Source of the DNA: Coemansia sp. RSA 487
Lineage: Eukaryota > Kickxellomycota > Kickxellomycetes > Kickxellales > Kickxellaceae
DNA length: 64,000 bases
Assembly: GCA_027577595.1 (NCBI GenBank)
Contig: JANBRJ010000014.1
Span: forward strand, 1 to 64,000
Direction of reading: 5' to 3'
Shown here: positions 32,601 to 43,000 of the stretch, piece after piece
How the letters are laid out: each line of letters opens with the position of its first letter
Numbering within the stretch: position 1 is the stretch's first letter
Made by a program: the position numbers and the translations under genes
Notes under the pieces: generated by a model
What the model was told of the DNA's origin: nothing
Database searches by the model: none
What the model saw: the letters and a program-made list of their open reading frames with translations, nothing else

Positions 32601-35600
32601 GCGATTCGAATGTCCCGGATGACGTTATTGGCGATCCACACCGCTTGCGTCAAGTTATGACCAACCTTGTCGGCAACGCGCTCAAGTTCACGAATGAGGG
32701 CGGTGTGGGCATCAGCTGCCGCGTGGCTGCACACAAGCCTAACAACCACGTTATTCTGGAGGTATCTGTGCGCGACACAGGCATAGGTATCCAGCCCGAC
32801 AAACTGACGATGATCTTTGACTCTTTTGCGCAAGCGGACGGCTCGACAACGCGCAAGTATGGTGGCACGGGTCTTGGTCTGAGCATCTCGAAACGCCTGT
32901 GCGAGCTAATGGGCGGTGACATTCGTGTTGAGAGCGAGTACGGAGTTGGATCCAACTTTATCTTCACTGTTGACGTTGAGGCGCCGAATTTCAGCTTCCC
33001 GCACTACGAGCGGCGCATCCAGCCGTACCGCAACCGCAATGTGCTGATTATCCACGACCCAGCCCAGCGGCCGCAGACTCTAGACGATGTCCTCCATCTG
33101 CGCGGCTTGCTTGCCAAATTCCACCTCAGCTCTGCAACAGTTGAGTCTGCAGACCACGCATCAGCGATGACATGGCGCGGGGCGCAGGGCCGGCAGATCT
33201 TTGATACGATCATTGTCGACAGTCTGGAAACGGCGGACCGTCTGCGGTCCGCCGGCGTCTTTAACCTCAATATCATGCCGATTGTCTACTTCCCCGAACC
33301 GTGGAGCCCGGGGGTCAACATGAACCGGGTCATTGATCTTGGCATCTGTTCGATCCTCGACGCACCATTCACCTACGACAAGGTTGCATGCGCGATCCTG
33401 CCTGCGCTGGAGTCGCACTCGCTGATCCCCGACCTAGGCAAGTTCCGTCGCCGCCCGCTACACATCCTGCTTGCCGAGGACAATGTGGTCAACCAGAAGC
33501 TGGCGCTGCGCATCTTGCAAAAATGCAACCACAAGGTCGAGGTTGTTTCGAACGGCGAACTGGCTGTAGAGGCTGTGGTTGATCAGTGGCAGCGCAATTT
33601 GGCTATCTATGGCAGCCACATCAGGCATTCGTCGTCAAACTCGGCCAGCGATGATGACGAGAAGGCGTCGTGCCGAAGCAACGGTGGTGGTGGCTTGCAT
33701 AGCCGCTCGCCGTTTGCAATGGATCCTGACGACCCGTCGCCTGGAGATGAGCGTAGCGCCTATATCGCCAATTATACCATTCAGCAGCAACAGCAGCAAG
33801 AGCAAGAGCAGCAGCTTCAGCAAAATGAGCAAGAACAAGAGCAGCGACAGCGGCAGAGACATGCGGGCGCTACACCCAGCAATGGAAGCAGCTCAGAGTC
33901 CGATAGCAGCGATGATTCAACCAGCAGGAAGACTGGTGGCGATGGTAGCAGCAATAACACTGATGCCGTCAATGGTGGCGATGGCGCGGCTAGTGAAAAC
34001 GGCGATGGCGACACGCAGCATGCAATGTCAGAGGATGGTAAGCCCCAGTATGCAGACGGCACTATCTTTGCTGACAGCATCTATCCACCCGCAGTCAAGG
34101 TGCCCGACGACATGCCTCTGGTCCTTGAGGCGCTTATCATGCCAGATGACGAGCCTGGAACCACCAGGAAGCCTGCTGAGCCGCCGCTTCCGCCACAGCC
34201 GCCAGCAGCCAGTGAGGACGAGTTCTCAGTGCGCAAGCCGCCGGGTGTGCGCGACCCAAACAGCAAGTTCTTCTGCGTGCCGATGCCCTATGATATTATT
34301 CTTATGGATGTACAGATGCCGGTAATGGGCGGATTCGAGAGTACCAACTGCATCCGCATGTGGGAGGAGAAGGAGGGTGTAGACTTCCGCATCCCGATCA
34401 TTGCACTGACTGCCCATGCGATGCTAGGCGACCGCGAGCGGTGCCTTGCGGCTGGAATGGACGAATACGTGACCAAGCCGCTCCGCTTTGAGGCGCTGCT
34501 CTCCACAATCGACCGCTTCCACCCGCGCATGTACACCGAGTCTGGCGAGATTGTCCCGATTAACCCGCCCGAGCCTAGCGACCACAGCAGCGATGAGGAC
34601 GACAGTAGCTTCAGCGATGCGTCGGTGTCGGCGTCGGTGTCGGTGTCGGCGTCGGAGAGTAACTCCAGCTTCAGCGGTGGTGACAATGACAACGACGATG
34701 ACTATGTCAGTGATGTGCCTTCCGACTATGCTGGCGGCAAGAACAACACGCCTAGAAATACTCACAAGCACAAAGACGGCCATCCTCATCACCATCACAA
34801 CCATCACAATCACCACAAGCACAATACTTTGTTTACAAGGAGCGCCGAGCCGTTAAATCAGGAATGGCAGGATGCGCGCGACCGCAGCTTGCACGCCAAG
34901 GTGGACGACCCAAGCAACGTGGCATACAGTAATGCACGTGCCTTGGCCCGCGACCGAACGCACGAGGATATCCAGAACGAGGACATTGAGGCGCGCGTTG
35001 CGCGGCAGACTGCTGCTGCGCAGCTTTTGCGCAAGCACGTTGACTTGTACAAGCGCAAGTACGGTTCGGATTTGGCCAACTTGCCTGGAATGGAAGAAGC
35101 AAAATCTGACATCAAGAAGCAGGATGGAGACATCGACAACAATGAAGCGAATGAGCAGAAGAGTAAGGATCGCGAGACTGCTAGTGACAACGACAATGCT
35201 GGTGGCCGTGCTAGCAGTGGCATCGGCACCAGCAAAATCGGCAAGGAGGTTAGCAGAAGCGTCAGCCTCACTAATATAGCCGCTAGTAGCAACATCATTG
35301 AAATAGCAGAAGATCAGAACGACGACGATACCAATGTCACGCCTGTGGACGAGATTGATGGTGGTAGCAGCAGCATCAGCAGAAGCAGCAGCGCCGCGGT
35401 TGCCAATAAGCGGCCTCCCAAGGCGAGAAAATCGTCATCACAGCCGCCTGCTGCAGTAACGCCGCTACCGCTTCTTTCGTCGCACACGCACCATGGTCCA
35501 CCATTGCTTCCTGACCACGGCACACTCTCATTAACTGCTGCAAGCAGACAGGCCCAAAGATCGGCATTCAAGACCGACGCAACAGCAGTGATCAGATCGC

Positions 35601-36856
35601 CAAAGTCATCGACATCGTCGTCTAGTGGTAAGGTGCCAGGAAGAGAAACGTCGCCGCGCCATGGAAGCAAGAAGCATGGCAAGTCGCATATGTATGGCGG
35701 CGGTGGATCATTTGACGATCCCAGATATGGAGGCAATGAGAGGCACCATCGCCACCATGAAGGTGGTGGAAGTCGGCGCAACTCGAGTCGCCATTATGAC
35801 TTCCAGCGCCGTCGCAAAACCAAGGACATTTACGGCGTCGACTACAGCAGCAACAACAGGGAAACTCCAGACTTCAGCTCGAATTACCTGGATGTCCCGC
35901 GCCACAGCATCATTGACCCGACTATGCTGAGCTTTGATCTTCCTGGCGCGTCGTCGACGCAGCCAAGCTACGGTCGATTTGGAAGCGGTTCTGGTACCAG
36001 CGGCACCAACTACAACACTAACGCTGCTAGTGGCGATAGCACCGGCGCCGGTGATGCCAGTGGTAGCACTAGCGGTGCTGGCATGGTTGGATCGAGCTCG
36101 TTTGGCGGTCTTCTCCGTTCACAAAAGCGCAGCAACATTGCAGTCAGCAGCGGCGTGAAACAGCTCCAGCTCCAGCAGCAGCAGCTCCTACAACAACAGT
36201 ATCAGCAGCAACTGCTACAGGAACAGCAAAGCCGGAAGGATATCACCAGCGCATGGTCGATAGCCAAGCCCGTTGGCGAGAGCTTTTTGCCGTCGGCAAC
36301 CTCTACATCTACGCCGGGCGTTGCAGCTCCTCTTGGTGCCGACAGCGCAGTAGGAGCAGCATCATCGTCGTTGCTTGTGCCAGGCACTATTGCCCCCGAG
36401 TCTGCTTCTGCTTCTGCTTCTGCTTCTACAACGCAGCCACGCACCTATGCGCGGTTGAAGACCACTGCTGAGATTGCAGCAGCTATGGATGCTGCTGCTG
36501 CTGGAGATAAGAATGCTTTGCGCGCAATCCAGGCGACTGGGATGCTATCTGATCTGGATGACACTCCGACCGAGCCGGCGGATCCACGGATCGAGTTTTC
36601 AACGCATGGTTTGGAGGGTCCTGATCTATCTCTGCCCCAGCATCAAATTGAGGATCCGGTACAGCAACAGCCGTCGCCCCCGGTGGCGATAGAGGAGCCC
36701 AAGAGCCAGGTCAAGCTGTCACAGAGTGTGCGTGATCGGTTGATCAAGGCGCGTATGAAGCAAAAGCAGATGCAACAGCAGCGCCAGAAGCAACAGCAAG
36801 AAGATCCACCGGAGCAGCCGGAGAACAAGAACAGCAACGAAACGAACAACGCTTAA
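20690..36856 (+). CDS. Giant group III (Nik1/Os-1-type) hybrid histidine kinase with 39 HAMP units
   Basis: One 5388-codon frame without introns. Residues 1-265 are disordered and acidic with a four-Cys patch (about 205-228). Residues 267-3854 are 39 HAMP-type units of 92 residues. The dimerisation helix follows with His3879 in [12 protein letters not shown], then the ATPase domain with Asn3996 (N box), DTGIGI (4029-4034) and GGTGLGL (4058-4064). A degenerate receiver precedes the true receiver: acidic pair Glu4263/Asp4264, phospho-acceptor Asp4540 in [11 protein letters not shown], Lys4596. Between acidic pair and acceptor lie about 275 residues rather than about 45, because a Gln/Ser/Asp-rich segment is inserted. 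A tail of about 780 residues rich in Ser, His and Gln follows. Group III kinases are soluble sensors feeding the Hog1 osmotic-stress pathway and are the target of phenylpyrrole and dicarboximide fungicides. All catalytic residues are present. Usual members have about 5-9 HAMP repeats, so the repeat number is exceptional. Confidence 0.95.
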   Translation: MSTAAIASPNSGNESALLQALGECLFKLDAGNYSGSLAALNRYSRPTESEEEDEPTFDDSHSDASSNSDDYRDASSSPGWLSDEEGPSMPAEFSVDDVFGKLRQFVQREQNRQNITTTSGNSAQKPATPNWWSTFMPADVQAAPATWSPPAMVIQPPQNNDSSAIEPAYLAPPTLSSGDGRFPTPASPALAVVASTGEQVCVECIRACESVADAVLNGDFSARVRCKRCHPNSDSNTPLIGRPQTHTQKLANRVNRMASLLSFVTREITEVARNDGARGFLGSQGKIDGLKGNWLDLMNEVNTLTMIHTEQVRSIAHVCNAVANGDLSEKLTVKLNGEMGDLKTTINGMVDQLGAFSVEVTRVTHAVGTEGILGVSANVPGVNGVWKQLTDNVNNMANNLTVQVRGISAVCKSVSRGDLTQTIGITANGEMLELTTTINEMVSKLDMMSGEVSRVAVEVGVHGKLGGQAYVTGLEGTWMAMTDNVNHMANNLTSQVREISLVTRAVAQGDFTQKVTSNLSGEMLTLKQTINNMVNRLLHLTDEVTRVAIEVGLEGRLGAQAHTGDAEGAWKDLVTNINKMAYNITRQVRTISEVAASVSEGDLSKLVDIPCKGEMESLKITINEMVGRFHTFSSEVTRVAREVGTDGDLGGQASVPDVEGIWKDLTNNVNKMAKNLTDQVRDIAAVTKAVAAGDLTRKVEIPLDGEMGELKTTINTMVDQLSTFASEVSRVAKQVGTEGNLGGSAIVPNVGGTWKDLTDNVNNMAKNLTDQVRDIATVTKAVAAGDLTQKVNSELKGEMGELKTTINTMVDQLSVFAAEVTRVAKEVGSEGKLGGTANVEGVDGTWKDLTDNVNNMAKNLTDQVRDIARVTKAVAAGDLTRQIEIPLNGEMGELKETINTMVDQLSTFAAEVTRVAKEVGTDGNLGGEAKVKGVDGTWKDLTDNVNEMAKNLTDQVRDIAAVTKAVAAGDLTRKVEIPLNGEMGELKSTINRMVDQLSTFASEVTRVAREVGTDGNLGGEADVKGVDGTWKDLTDSVNKMAKNLTDQVRDIAAVTKAVAAGDLTRKVQVPLSGEMEELKTTINTMVDQLSTFAAEVSRVAKEVGTEGKLGGTANVEGVDGTWKDLTDNVNNMAKNLTDQVRDIANVTKAVAAGDLTRKVQVPLSGEMEELKLTINRMVDQLGTFASEVSRVAKEVGTDGELGGSADVPNVDGTWKDLTDNVNNMAKNLTDQVRDIATVTKAVAAGDLTQKVNSDLKGEMGELKTTINTMVDQLSTFAAEVSRVAKEVGTEGKLGGEANVPNVDGTWKDLTYNVNNMAKNLTDQVRDIATVTKAVAAGDLTRKVQVPLSGEMEDLKLTINRMVDQLGTFAAEVTRVAKEVGTEGKLGGSAIVPNVDGTWKDLTDNVNNMAQNLTNQVRDIATVTKAVAAGDLTRKVQVPLSGEMEELKFTINTMVDQLNTFAFEVTRVAKEVGTDGKLGGEANVEGVDGTWKNLTDNVNEMAKNLTNQVRDIATVTKAVAAGDLTQKVNSELNGEMGELKATINTMVDQLSVFAAEVSRVAKEVGTEGKLGGTANVPNVDGTWKDLTDNVNNMAKNLTDQVRDIATVTKAVAAGDLTQKVNSELNGEMGELKATINTMVDQLSVFAAEVTRVAKEVGTDGKLGGSAIVPNVGGTWKGLTDNVNEMAKNLTNQVRDIATVTKAVAAGDLTQKVNSELKGEMGELKATINTMVDQLSVFAAEVTRVAKEVGTDGKLGGSAIVPNVGGTWKGLTDNVNEMAKNLTNQVRDIATVTKAVAAGDLTQKVNSELNGEMGELKATINTMVDQLNTFAFEVTRVAKEVGTDGKLGGSAIVPNVGGTWKGLTDNVNEMAKNLTNQVRDIATVTKAVAAGDLTQKVNSELKGEMGELKETINTMVDQLSVFAAEVTRVAKEVGTDGKLGGSAYVPNVGGTWKGLTDNVNEMAKNLTDQVRDIAQVTKAVAAGDLTQKVNSELKGEMGELKETINTMVDQLSTFAAEVSRVAKEVGTDGKLGGTANVEGVDGTWKDLTDNVNNMAKNLTDQVRDIARVTKAVAAGDLTRQIEIPLNGEMGGLKFTINRMVDQLSIFASEVTRVAREVGTDGNLGGEANVKGVDGTWKDLTDSVNKMAKNLTDQVRDIAAVTKAVAAGDLTRKVQVPLSGEMEELKLTINTMVDQLGTFAAEVTRVAKEVGTEGKLGGTANVPNVGGTWKGLTDSVNSMAKNLTDQVRDIAQVTKAVASGDLTRKVQVPLSGEMEELKTTINTMVDQLSTFAAEVTRVAKEVGTEGKLGGEANVPNVDGTWKDLTFNVNNMAKNLTDQVRDIATVTKAVAAGDLTRKVQVPLSGEMEELKLTINRMVDQLSTFASEVSRVAKEVGTEGKLGGTANVEGVDGTWKDLTDNVNNMANNLTDQVRDIATVTKAVAAGDLTRKVQVPLSGEMEDLKLTINRMVDQLGTFASEVSRVAKEVGTEGKLGGEANVEGVDGTWKDLTDNVNNMANNLTNQVRDIAQVTKAVAAGDLTQKVTSDLQGEMGELKATINTMVGQLGTFAAEVTRVAKEVGTDGELGGVANVEGVDGTWKDLTDSVNNMAKNLTDQVRDIAQVTKAVAAGDLTRKVQVPLSGEMEELKLTINRMVDQLGTFASEVSRVAKEVGTDGDLGGVANVEGVDGTWKDLTDNVNNMAKNLTDQVRDIATVTKAVAAGDLTRKVQVPLNGEMGELKATINTMVDQLSTFAVEVTRVSKEVGTEGKLGGKANVVGVHGTWRRLTDNVNDMAMNLTNQVRSVVAVTTAIADGDLSKKVDVDVQGEMLDLKLTINDMVDKLREIVSSVSSVALQVGTDGILGGQATLPNLDGTWKDLTNNVNKMAQNLTNQVRDIAQVTRAVAAGDLTRKVQVPLSGEMGELKTTINTMVDQLSTFASEVSRVAKQVGTDGELGGEANVEGVDGTWKDLTDNVNEMAKNLTSQVRSISQVTTAVANGDLTQKIEVDAKGEMLELKTTINRMVDQLNTFASEVTRVAKEVGTDGKLGGSAIVPNVGGTWKGLTDNVNEMAKNLTNQVRDIATITKAVAAGDLTQKVNSELKGEMGELKETINTMVDQLSVFASEVTRVAKEVGTEGKLGGQANVVGVDGTWKGLTDNVNEMAKNLTDQVRDIAQVTKAVAAGDLTQKVNSELKGEMGELKETINTMVDQLSTFAAEVSRVAKEVGTDGKLGGTANVPNVDGTWKDLTDNVNNMAKNLTDQVRDIAAVTKAVAAGDLTRQIEIPLNGEMGELKSTINRMVDQLSIFASEVTRVAREVSSDGVLGGMAEVPNVDGTWKGLTDSVNKMVRNLTDQVRDIATVTKAVAAGDLTRKVQVPLSGEMEELKLTINTMVDQLNTFAFEVTRVAKEVGTDGKLGGTANVPNVDGTWKDLTDNVNEMAKNLTNQVRDIAQVTKAVAAGDLTQKVNSELKGEMGELKATINTMVDQLGTFASEVSRVAKEVGTDGELGGVANVEGVDGTWKDLTDNVNSMAKNLTDQVRDIAQVTKAVAAGDLNLKVKVPLNGEMGELKATINTMVDQLSTFASEVSRVAKEVGTDGNLGGEANVKGVDGTWKDLTDNVNRMARNLTDQVRSISGVTKAVAHGDLTQKIEVDAKGEMLELKNTINVMVDQLSTFASEVTRVAREVGTEGKLGGTANVPNVDGTWKDLTDSVNEMAKNLTDQVRDIAQVTKAVAKGDLSRKVQVPLSGEMGELKTTINAMVRRLSNFAAEVNKVAREVGTEGKLGVQAHVLDVDGIWREVTTKVNNMAHNLTNQVRAFAMISAAATLGDYSSMITIDAMGEMDALKSQINRMVESLRESISRHMQARDAAVLANRAKSEFLANMSHEVRTPLNGILGMTSATLETNLTHAQRDSLLIVSSLSNSLLSILDDLLDLSKIEAGRMSIENIHYTLRSAIYGVLKAVSLKFVQKGLGISLHCDSNVPDDVIGDPHRLRQVMTNLVGNALKFTNEGGVGISCRVAAHKPNNHVILEVSVRDTGIGIQPDKLTMIFDSFAQADGSTTRKYGGTGLGLSISKRLCELMGGDIRVESEYGVGSNFIFTVDVEAPNFSFPHYERRIQPYRNRNVLIIHDPAQRPQTLDDVLHLRGLLAKFHLSSATVESADHASAMTWRGAQGRQIFDTIIVDSLETADRLRSAGVFNLNIMPIVYFPEPWSPGVNMNRVIDLGICSILDAPFTYDKVACAILPALESHSLIPDLGKFRRRPLHILLAEDNVVNQKLALRILQKCNHKVEVVSNGELAVEAVVDQWQRNLAIYGSHIRHSSSNSASDDDEKASCRSNGGGGLHSRSPFAMDPDDPSPGDERSAYIANYTIQQQQQQEQEQQLQQNEQEQEQRQRQRHAGATPSNGSSSESDSSDDSTSRKTGGDGSSNNTDAVNGGDGAASENGDGDTQHAMSEDGKPQYADGTIFADSIYPPAVKVPDDMPLVLEALIMPDDEPGTTRKPAEPPLPPQPPAASEDEFSVRKPPGVRDPNSKFFCVPMPYDIILMDVQMPVMGGFESTNCIRMWEEKEGVDFRIPIIALTAHAMLGDRERCLAAGMDEYVTKPLRFEALLSTIDRFHPRMYTESGEIVPINPPEPSDHSSDEDDSSFSDASVSASVSVSASESNSSFSGGDNDNDDDYVSDVPSDYAGGKNNTPRNTHKHKDGHPHHHHNHHNHHKHNTLFTRSAEPLNQEWQDARDRSLHAKVDDPSNVAYSNARALARDRTHEDIQNEDIEARVARQTAAAQLLRKHVDLYKRKYGSDLANLPGMEEAKSDIKKQDGDIDNNEANEQKSKDRETASDNDNAGGRASSGIGTSKIGKEVSRSVSLTNIAASSNIIEIAEDQNDDDTNVTPVDEIDGGSSSISRSSSAAVANKRPPKARKSSSQPPAAVTPLPLLSSHTHHGPPLLPDHGTLSLTAASRQAQRSAFKTDATAVIRSPKSSTSSSSGKVPGRETSPRHGSKKHGKSHMYGGGGSFDDPRYGGNERHHRHHEGGGSRRNSSRHYDFQRRRKTKDIYGVDYSSNNRETPDFSSNYLDVPRHSIIDPTMLSFDLPGASSTQPSYGRFGSGSGTSGTNYNTNAASGDSTGAGDASGSTSGAGMVGSSSFGGLLRSQKRSNIAVSSGVKQLQLQQQQLLQQQYQQQLLQEQQSRKDITSAWSIAKPVGESFLPSATSTSTPGVAAPLGADSAVGAASSSLLVPGTIAPESASASASASTTQPRTYARLKTTAEIAAAMDAAAAGDKNALRAIQATGMLSDLDDTPTEPADPRIEFSTHGLEGPDLSLPQHQIEDPVQQQPSPPVAIEEPKSQVKLSQSVRDRLIKARMKQKQMQQQRQKQQQEDPPEQPENKNSNETNNA
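21488..32251 (+). repeat. 39 tandem HAMP-coding units, 276 nt each
   Basis: From EITEVAR at 21488 to VESLRES at 32251 the coding sequence repeats every 276 nt (92 codons). The first and last equivalent positions (VNTL at 21590 and VNNM at 32078) are exactly 38 x 276 apart, so there is no net insertion or deletion. A typical unit reads [53 protein letters not shown] and INTMVDQL. Units 1-4, 28, 30, 37 and 39 are the most divergent; the rest are highly uniform. In Nik1 proteins each 92-residue unit contains a canonical HAMP and an intervening HAMP-like segment. Confidence 0.95.
26165..27255 (+). repeat. Internal segmental duplicate of four HAMP units (partner 29753-30843)
   Basis: About 1.1 kb here is nearly identical to 29753-30843 at a constant offset of 3588 bases, which is 13 units of 276. 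Matching checkpoints are TGCGATCGTTCC at 26233 with TGCAATCGTTCC at 29821, and AACCTGGAAGGGTCTGAC at 26533 with the same at 30121. A shorter stretch of about 220 bases at 25637 also matches 26189 at a two-unit offset. Confidence 0.85.
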
Positions 36857-36964
36857 TGGTACTGAAGCTCTTCTCTCTTGCCCTCCTGTTTTTTTTTACT
36901 TTCGTTCAGTTATTAGAGAATTTAATTTCTAACCCATCTATAAAATGTTTATTTTTATTTGTTG

Positions 36965-39104
36965 CTAGTTTGAAATCTTTAAGAATCGGTTCAGACTCTC
37001 CTGGGCTTCGCATGTTCCACCAGGCTGTAGAATTTCTCGACGATACTCGGCGCCCACCCTGCTCCCTGTGCACTCTTCTTCAGCCAGAAACCTGGTTCCG
37101 AGCATCCTTGTTGCATAAGCCGAGGACCACAGGTAACTGTAATACATCGAGCTGTAGCTGTCCATCAAATGGTCAACCACAGCTGCATCGCACAGTCCAG
37201 CTGGGCAATTTGACATTTGCTGATATAGCCTGGAACAGTTGACCTTGCCATCCCTGGTGCTGTGGATGGCCAGATCGTAGCGTGCCATCAGAAGTAGCTC
37301 CTTGTAGCTCATTCCGTCCTGCTGCTCGTAGTCGCAGAGCTTTTGCACCAAATCATCCGGCATCAAGGCACCAGTTTTGTAATTGAATGTCAGCTGGCGA
37401 AACACGGACGGCTGGGTGAATAGGCGCTCCATTATTAGCGCAGGTACTTCGACAAAGTCTTGTTCGACGCCAGACGTGCCTTGCAACATGCTCCATTTCG
37501 TTTTCGAGCACATTATGTGGAACGCGTGGCCTAGTTCGTGCACCAGTGTTTTGACTTGGCCGACAGAGAGCAATGCTGCTGGGTCATTAGCAGGGTTAGG
37601 CAGGTCGACCAAAACTGCAGCTGCCGGGTAGTTGTGAAGCTCTCCTGGCTTAGTAGCTTCAAAACCTTGTCGTATGTGGAATGTTGACCCGCTGCCAGTT
37701 GGCTTGCCGTTGCGAAAATATAGATCAAGATATACGTAGCCGACAAATATATCCATGTCATGCGCCTCCCAGACCTCGTACATGTCGACATCTGGGTGCC
37801 AAACATCGCCAGTTTTCCCTTTGTTATAAACCAACCGCAGCCCGAGCATTGTTTCATAGATAGCAAGTACCCTTTCAAGAACATGACGCAATGGCAAATA
37901 GGTGCGCACAACCTCTGAGTCGACTCCGTATTTGATACGTGTCATCTTGTTTGTATAGTATGCCTTGTCCCAGTCGTAGAAACCTTGGTAAGGTTTGCTG
38001 TTGACATCCATTTCCTGCATCTTCAGAGCAATGAGCCCGTCGCTGTCTATCTGCGTCAGTCCGCCAACATGTTGCTCCAAGTCAGCAAGGAACGCAATCA
38101 CTGCATCGGGGCTCTTTGCCATTGTATCTTGGAGCACCCACTCGGAGTAGTTTTCGTATCCAAGGATCCTCGCTGCCTTAAGCCGCAATAGTACCGTTTC
38201 TTGCAAAAGCTGCATGTTTTCGGGAGATCGACCTATATAAGCGGTATACATTTGTTTACGCGTCTCCTCGCTGGTGGCCAGCTTCACGACAGGAATAAAG
38301 TCAAGGATAGATGTGGTGACGATGTATTTTAATGTCCCTCGTCTACCCACCCTGCGCGTCCTTCTGTCTTTGAAAAAGGTATGCGGTAGGCCGTTGAGCT
38401 CGCTGCGATGGAACAGCATTTGCACAATGTCTGTACGGTTGTTGTGGCAGAACTTTTCTACTCTGCTGTTTATTTGCGCACCAATGGAAACAAGTCTGGC
38501 GTGCTTTTCGCTGTCTAGCACGGCTCCAAGTTTATTGAATTTGGTCACTAGCTTTTTGACAAGCAGCTTGTCTTCCTTTGAAAGCTCTGCCATTTCGTTC
38601 TCGTTATCGCGTACTGCGCATATCGACAAGTACAGGCTTTTTGTATATGATTTTGTATCCTGCTCCTACAAACACGACATAAACAAAATTTTAACCATTA
38701 ATACAAAAGAATATTTGATTTCACAAAACAAGATATAGCAAAACACAAGTAAAGCTTACGTATATCTGGGATAACGCCATTGTACATGCTTGTCGAATAT
38801 TTTTGTTTGCACTCACTAGCCTCAAGAATGTTATCAAGCTGATGTGGCTTCTATACTTGTTTTCAAAATTGGCCAATGGGACAATAACATTTAAAAATGC
38901 TGGTGTTTCCTCACGACTTGCTTTATCGAAAATCATTGCTTCATTTTTGACAATTTCGCCAGCAAGCTTGTATATTTCTGTTGAGCTTATATTAAAATTG
39001 GGAGGTTTAACTAATATGGCATCAGATAGCGTAGTTGCTGCGACATTTGTGTGCTGAGGATTGTTTTGCTGACGTTGGCGGAACCAGCAAGATAAAAGGC
39101 GCAT
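36965..39104 (-). CDS. M3-family metallopeptidase (thimet oligopeptidase / saccharolysin type)
   Basis: Two exons, 39104-38760 and 38665-36965, with a 94-nt intron (GTAAGC donor, TTTGTAG acceptor) joined in phase 0, give 681 residues, the usual length for family M3A. The N-terminal part (AFLNVIVPLANFENKY, ITFLRLVS) matches the helical domain that closes over the active-site channel. The zinc site is HELGH at 491-495 with the third ligand Glu521 in DFVEVP, and the substrate-binding YSYLW region follows near residue 610. Zn-dependent oligopeptidases of this group cut short peptides in the cytosol or mitochondrial intermembrane space. The N-terminus (MRLLSCWFRQRQQ) is short and basic and could be a weak mitochondrial signal; this is uncertain. 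It is transcribed towards the histidine kinase gene, with 108 bases between the two stop codons. Confidence 0.9.
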
Positions 39105-39558
39105 AATAGGATAAACTCTAAATTACTATTATCATACACGTTAATAACTAGTCAAGAAGGAAAGCGAATGAAAAATCGTGCAGAGGTCTTCTTTTCCCAT
39201 TCTTTATATCTTCATAATTAGATATAAAAAAAATACTATCTTTATACATCAGGCTTTATATAGTCTTTACAGATAGGGAAACGTGTCTTTGCTTCTCGCC
39301 TTTGTAAAAAAGATAGAGCAAATAGCAAGATATCTTCTTTTTTTCATTTATATATCCTTTCCGTTGAATAGGCAATTCCTTATATCTGAAGAGCTGATAC
39401 AACACTGATACATACTACAACTACAAATGATTAATAACTCGCTATATCGAATAAAAAATCTTGTCAATTCAGAACTAGAAAACTTTATTCTGTTCTTGGC
39501 TGGTTTACAATAATGGTTGCTGGGTACGTTCGCCTTCTTATCCTTGCCTTTTGGACAC

Positions 39559-39696
39559 CTATTTTTTCCTCGTACTACTAGTGTTAATATTAGCTGTACT
39601 ATCGGTTGTGTCCTGCCCAGATGACTCGTCAGTGGTGGTTTCAGCAGGGGCTTCCCCTGTTTCAAGATTATCACTATAGTTATTATCCGGTGCCAT
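39559..39696 (-). CDS. Short acidic Thr-rich ORF (45 residues)
   Basis: The ORF encodes MAPDNNYSDNLETGEAPAET followed by a Thr/Asp/Ser-rich stretch and ends STRKK. It is disordered and acidic with a basic end, lacks Cys and a signal peptide, and has no family I recognise. TATATAAA lies about 100 bases upstream. Size, composition, basic C-terminus and promoter layout resemble the ORF at 15831-15935, but the sequences do not align clearly. It could be a small regulatory protein or a chance ORF. Confidence 0.4.
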   Translation of the reverse strand: MAPDNNYSDNLETGEAPAETTTDESSGQDTTDSTANINTSSTRKK

Positions 39697-39795
39697 ACGG
39701 TTGTGCATAGTTGAAAGAAAAAGATTGTTTACGGGCTAGATAGTGAAAGAAAGGCAAATGAAAATATCTGTTGAAAAAGGTACAAGTAGAACCGA

Positions 39796-39803
39796 TTTAT
39801 ATA
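39796..39803 (-). promoter_or_regulatory. TATA box upstream of the 39696 ORF
   Basis: The minus strand reads CTATATAAATCGG here, about 100 bases before the ATG at 39696. Confidence 0.4.
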
Positions 39804-40049
39804 GCAAAGCAGAATGATATATGAATTTATATCACCCCTACTCACATCTGCTTTTCCGTGATACTCGGAGAGGAAGAGGCACACTAGTACATTTTCAGCA
39901 AGAATAAGATATAGCAAGATACGTGCGGAACAATAGGGCTACGGGATAAGGTGGCGGACATTGGAAAATGATTGAAAGTAGCAAGAAAGAGAAGGATGTT
40001 TTAAAGAAAAAGGAGATCAAGACTTTGGCACATATTAAAGTCTCATTTG

Positions 40050-43000
40050 TTAAAGCTGGCTGTGTGGCATTGGAAGCTCAGTGAAACGGCTGACTGGACG
40101 CACTCCATCGTTTCCAAACTCATCAATTGCCTGGGCAACCGCCTCCATCTGCTCGATTTGCATCTGACGCTCGAGAATTTCCGCCTCATAGTCTGCCCAA
40201 GTCTTCATGGGTACGTCGTCAGGATTGAAAGGGTCTTCATCCTTGACAAAAATCTGGCGCTTGCCGTCGTCGCCAACAACAATGCGCGTGTTTCCCCACG
40301 AAAAGTCGTCCATGTGCCAGAAGGCGTAGATAGGAATGAAAAACGACCACAGCGGATACGCAAGCAGGTAGATTATCATCCATCCGATGTGTTGCCACTG
40401 CCGCTTCAGCACAAAGATTACTGCCTGCAGCCCGTATATGGCGCCAATCAGAATCAGCGAAATATATCCAATGTCGGCAATCTTTGTTACCGCCAAGTAC
40501 ACCAGGTAGATCAGATAGAACAGCGTGCACGGCATCGTCAGCGTTCCGAGCAAATCAATAAACACCACAAAGCGCATCGAAAAGCAGCAGAACCCGCACA
40601 TCTCCGGAAGGAACACCAGCTCCACCAGGTTGTGCACAGTCGAGTTGATCCACCGGCGCCGCTGCGACAGCAGAACAGACCAGGTATCGGGCGCCGTTGT
40701 CTTGCTCTTGGCATCGGGCGTAAACGTCATCTTGTACTGTGGGAAGTACTTCATCATCAGAGTCGTCAGGTACCGGTCCTCGCCAAGCGACAGCAGATTC
40801 TTCTTGTGCAGCGTGTCGACGTGATTCTCCGAGTAGTCGCGCACCACGTTCTTGGAGATGATTAGCGGCAGCCCGCGGTTCGTGCGCAGGCGGTACATGC
40901 AGAAGCAGCCAGGCAAGCAAGTGACAGAGCCAAACAGCGATTCGAACGCCTTGGCCATATGGTGCGAGATAAAGTACTCGTAGACCTGGATCATCGTGGT
41001 CCACGAAAAGTCCTCGTTGGTCAGCATGGTCTCGCCGCAGATGCCAATGACCTTGGCGTCGTGGACCATGCACGATACAAGGCGTGTCAGCGAGTCTGGC
41101 AGCACCTCAGTGTCGGCGTCAACCATCAGCAGATACTCGTACAGCGACGGGTGGACGCCAATGACGTTCTTCATCTGGTGATAGATCTCCAGATCAAGCG
41201 GCGACATTGGCGCCTCAAAGTGCACGCGGTTGAGGAAGTGAAGCAGCAGCATCTGCGAGTCGCGCTTGCCACGGTTGCCGGGGCGAGACTTTTCAGACTG
41301 CTTTCCAATCTTTGCAACAACCAAATAAGGCACGACATGGCCCTCGTACTCGTACAGGCCAGAGTAGACCTTGGCGACGTTGTGCTGCTGCGCGCCCTCG
41401 CCGATGGAGCGGAACGCACGACCCGGTGGATCGAGCTTCGGGTCAACCCCTAGGATGTCAAGCACAATGCGCGGCGTCGGGCGGTCGTTCCCGGAGCCGA
41501 CAATGTTGCCGTCGCAGATGATGAACAACAGGCGATGCTTGTCGTTGTATCCCAGCGTGGCGAGCGTGTCGATTGTACGGCGCAGCGATGTCTCGCCCTC
41601 GGTGTAGCAGGGCACTTGGCAGATAACAAACTTGTCGTGCTTCTGCGGCTTGCGGCGCGATGACAGCTGCAGCGACGCCAGGAACTTGATGGTGATGACA
41701 AGCATGAGTAGGCAGGCAGCGGCCAGGAGCAGGAAGTTAGGGAACAAACAGCGGAAGCTGTGGCGCGTGTCGACGCGGCCAACGTAGAAGAGGCTCTTCA
41801 GGCAGCGGTAGTTTGCCTGACGTACACGACGCGTCAGCGGAAGCAAGTTCCAGTACTTTGTAATGTCGGTGTCGCGCGCACCGGCGTCCTCAAAGATCGA
41901 CTCGACCAGGCGATGCAGGAAATGCCACTTCTTGGAGTCAATGTTCTCCGGCGCATCGCGCGTCTGGAAGTAGGGCCCCATGTTGAAGACCTCGCCGTTG
42001 ATGACGCGCCAGTACTGGCCGGCCTTGTGGTGCATGGCCTGGATGTGCGCCAAGTCCCAAACGACGTCGCCAACGCGGAAGGGGCGCATCTTGGGTAGCA
42101 CTGAGCGGTAGTAAAAGTCCTGGCGCATCAGCTCCTTCGAGTTGGCCAGCGATCCAGCTCGATGAATGAACGGGAACGACATCTCAGTTTCGATGTCGGA
42201 CTTGAGATACATCAGCCAGTGCGGGTCGTCTTGCGCGGAGATGAGTTCAGGACAGGCGGCACGCAGCGTCAGTGGGAACGACGAGTTGATCTCCTGGCCA
42301 GAATACATGATCATGTCCTCAGGACTCGCACCGCCGCGGCTGCGCCCGTGCTCCTGATTCAAGAAGTTGGTGATGTCGTAGACGCGGCCGCGCATCGCAA
42401 CGTACGCGTCGCTGCGCTCGGTGTGGCCAGAGACCTCGTCCATAGTGTAGACATACTGCTTGGGGCACATGATCAGACCGAGTCCAATGATGAAGAACAG
42501 AACCAGGCCCCACATCCCAAGGATAATGATGCAGATTGCCACCTTCTCGCGCCATGCCATGCGTATGTCCTCGCGCTTCAGTCCGCAGCATCCCATTGCC
42601 CAGTCCGGCACCAGCCATGTCAGGCCCTTTGTTGTGCGTGACCAGCACCGCCGCGCACTCGTCGTCTCGATCTCCTCGACTGGCTGCTGGTGCAATCCGC
42701 CTGCCATTGCGCGCTTCTCACCGCCGCCGGCTGCCAGCCCACCACCGCCAGCAGAAATGCCCTCAGGGCCGTCTGCGTACGCAGCATTGTTGTCATCGTC
42801 CCAGTATGCGCCATCGCCGTCGCCATCGCTCCAGCACCCATCGTCCTCGGCGCCATCGCTCCAGGCCCCGCCTCCATAGCCCTCGGATCCGTCGACATCG
42901 CTGCCATACGTCGTACTGGCTGCATCATCGTCGTCTCCATCAAATGGCATGCGTGGCGGTGGATGCAGCTCGCCGTTGCTGTCCATCTGCGCTAGCGCCT

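Noticed and set aside
33388-34325. Plus-strand ORFs overlapping the receiver region (for example 33579-34325)
   Set aside because: They are in a different frame from the kinase, have Ser/Met/Arg-rich nonsense products and match nothing.
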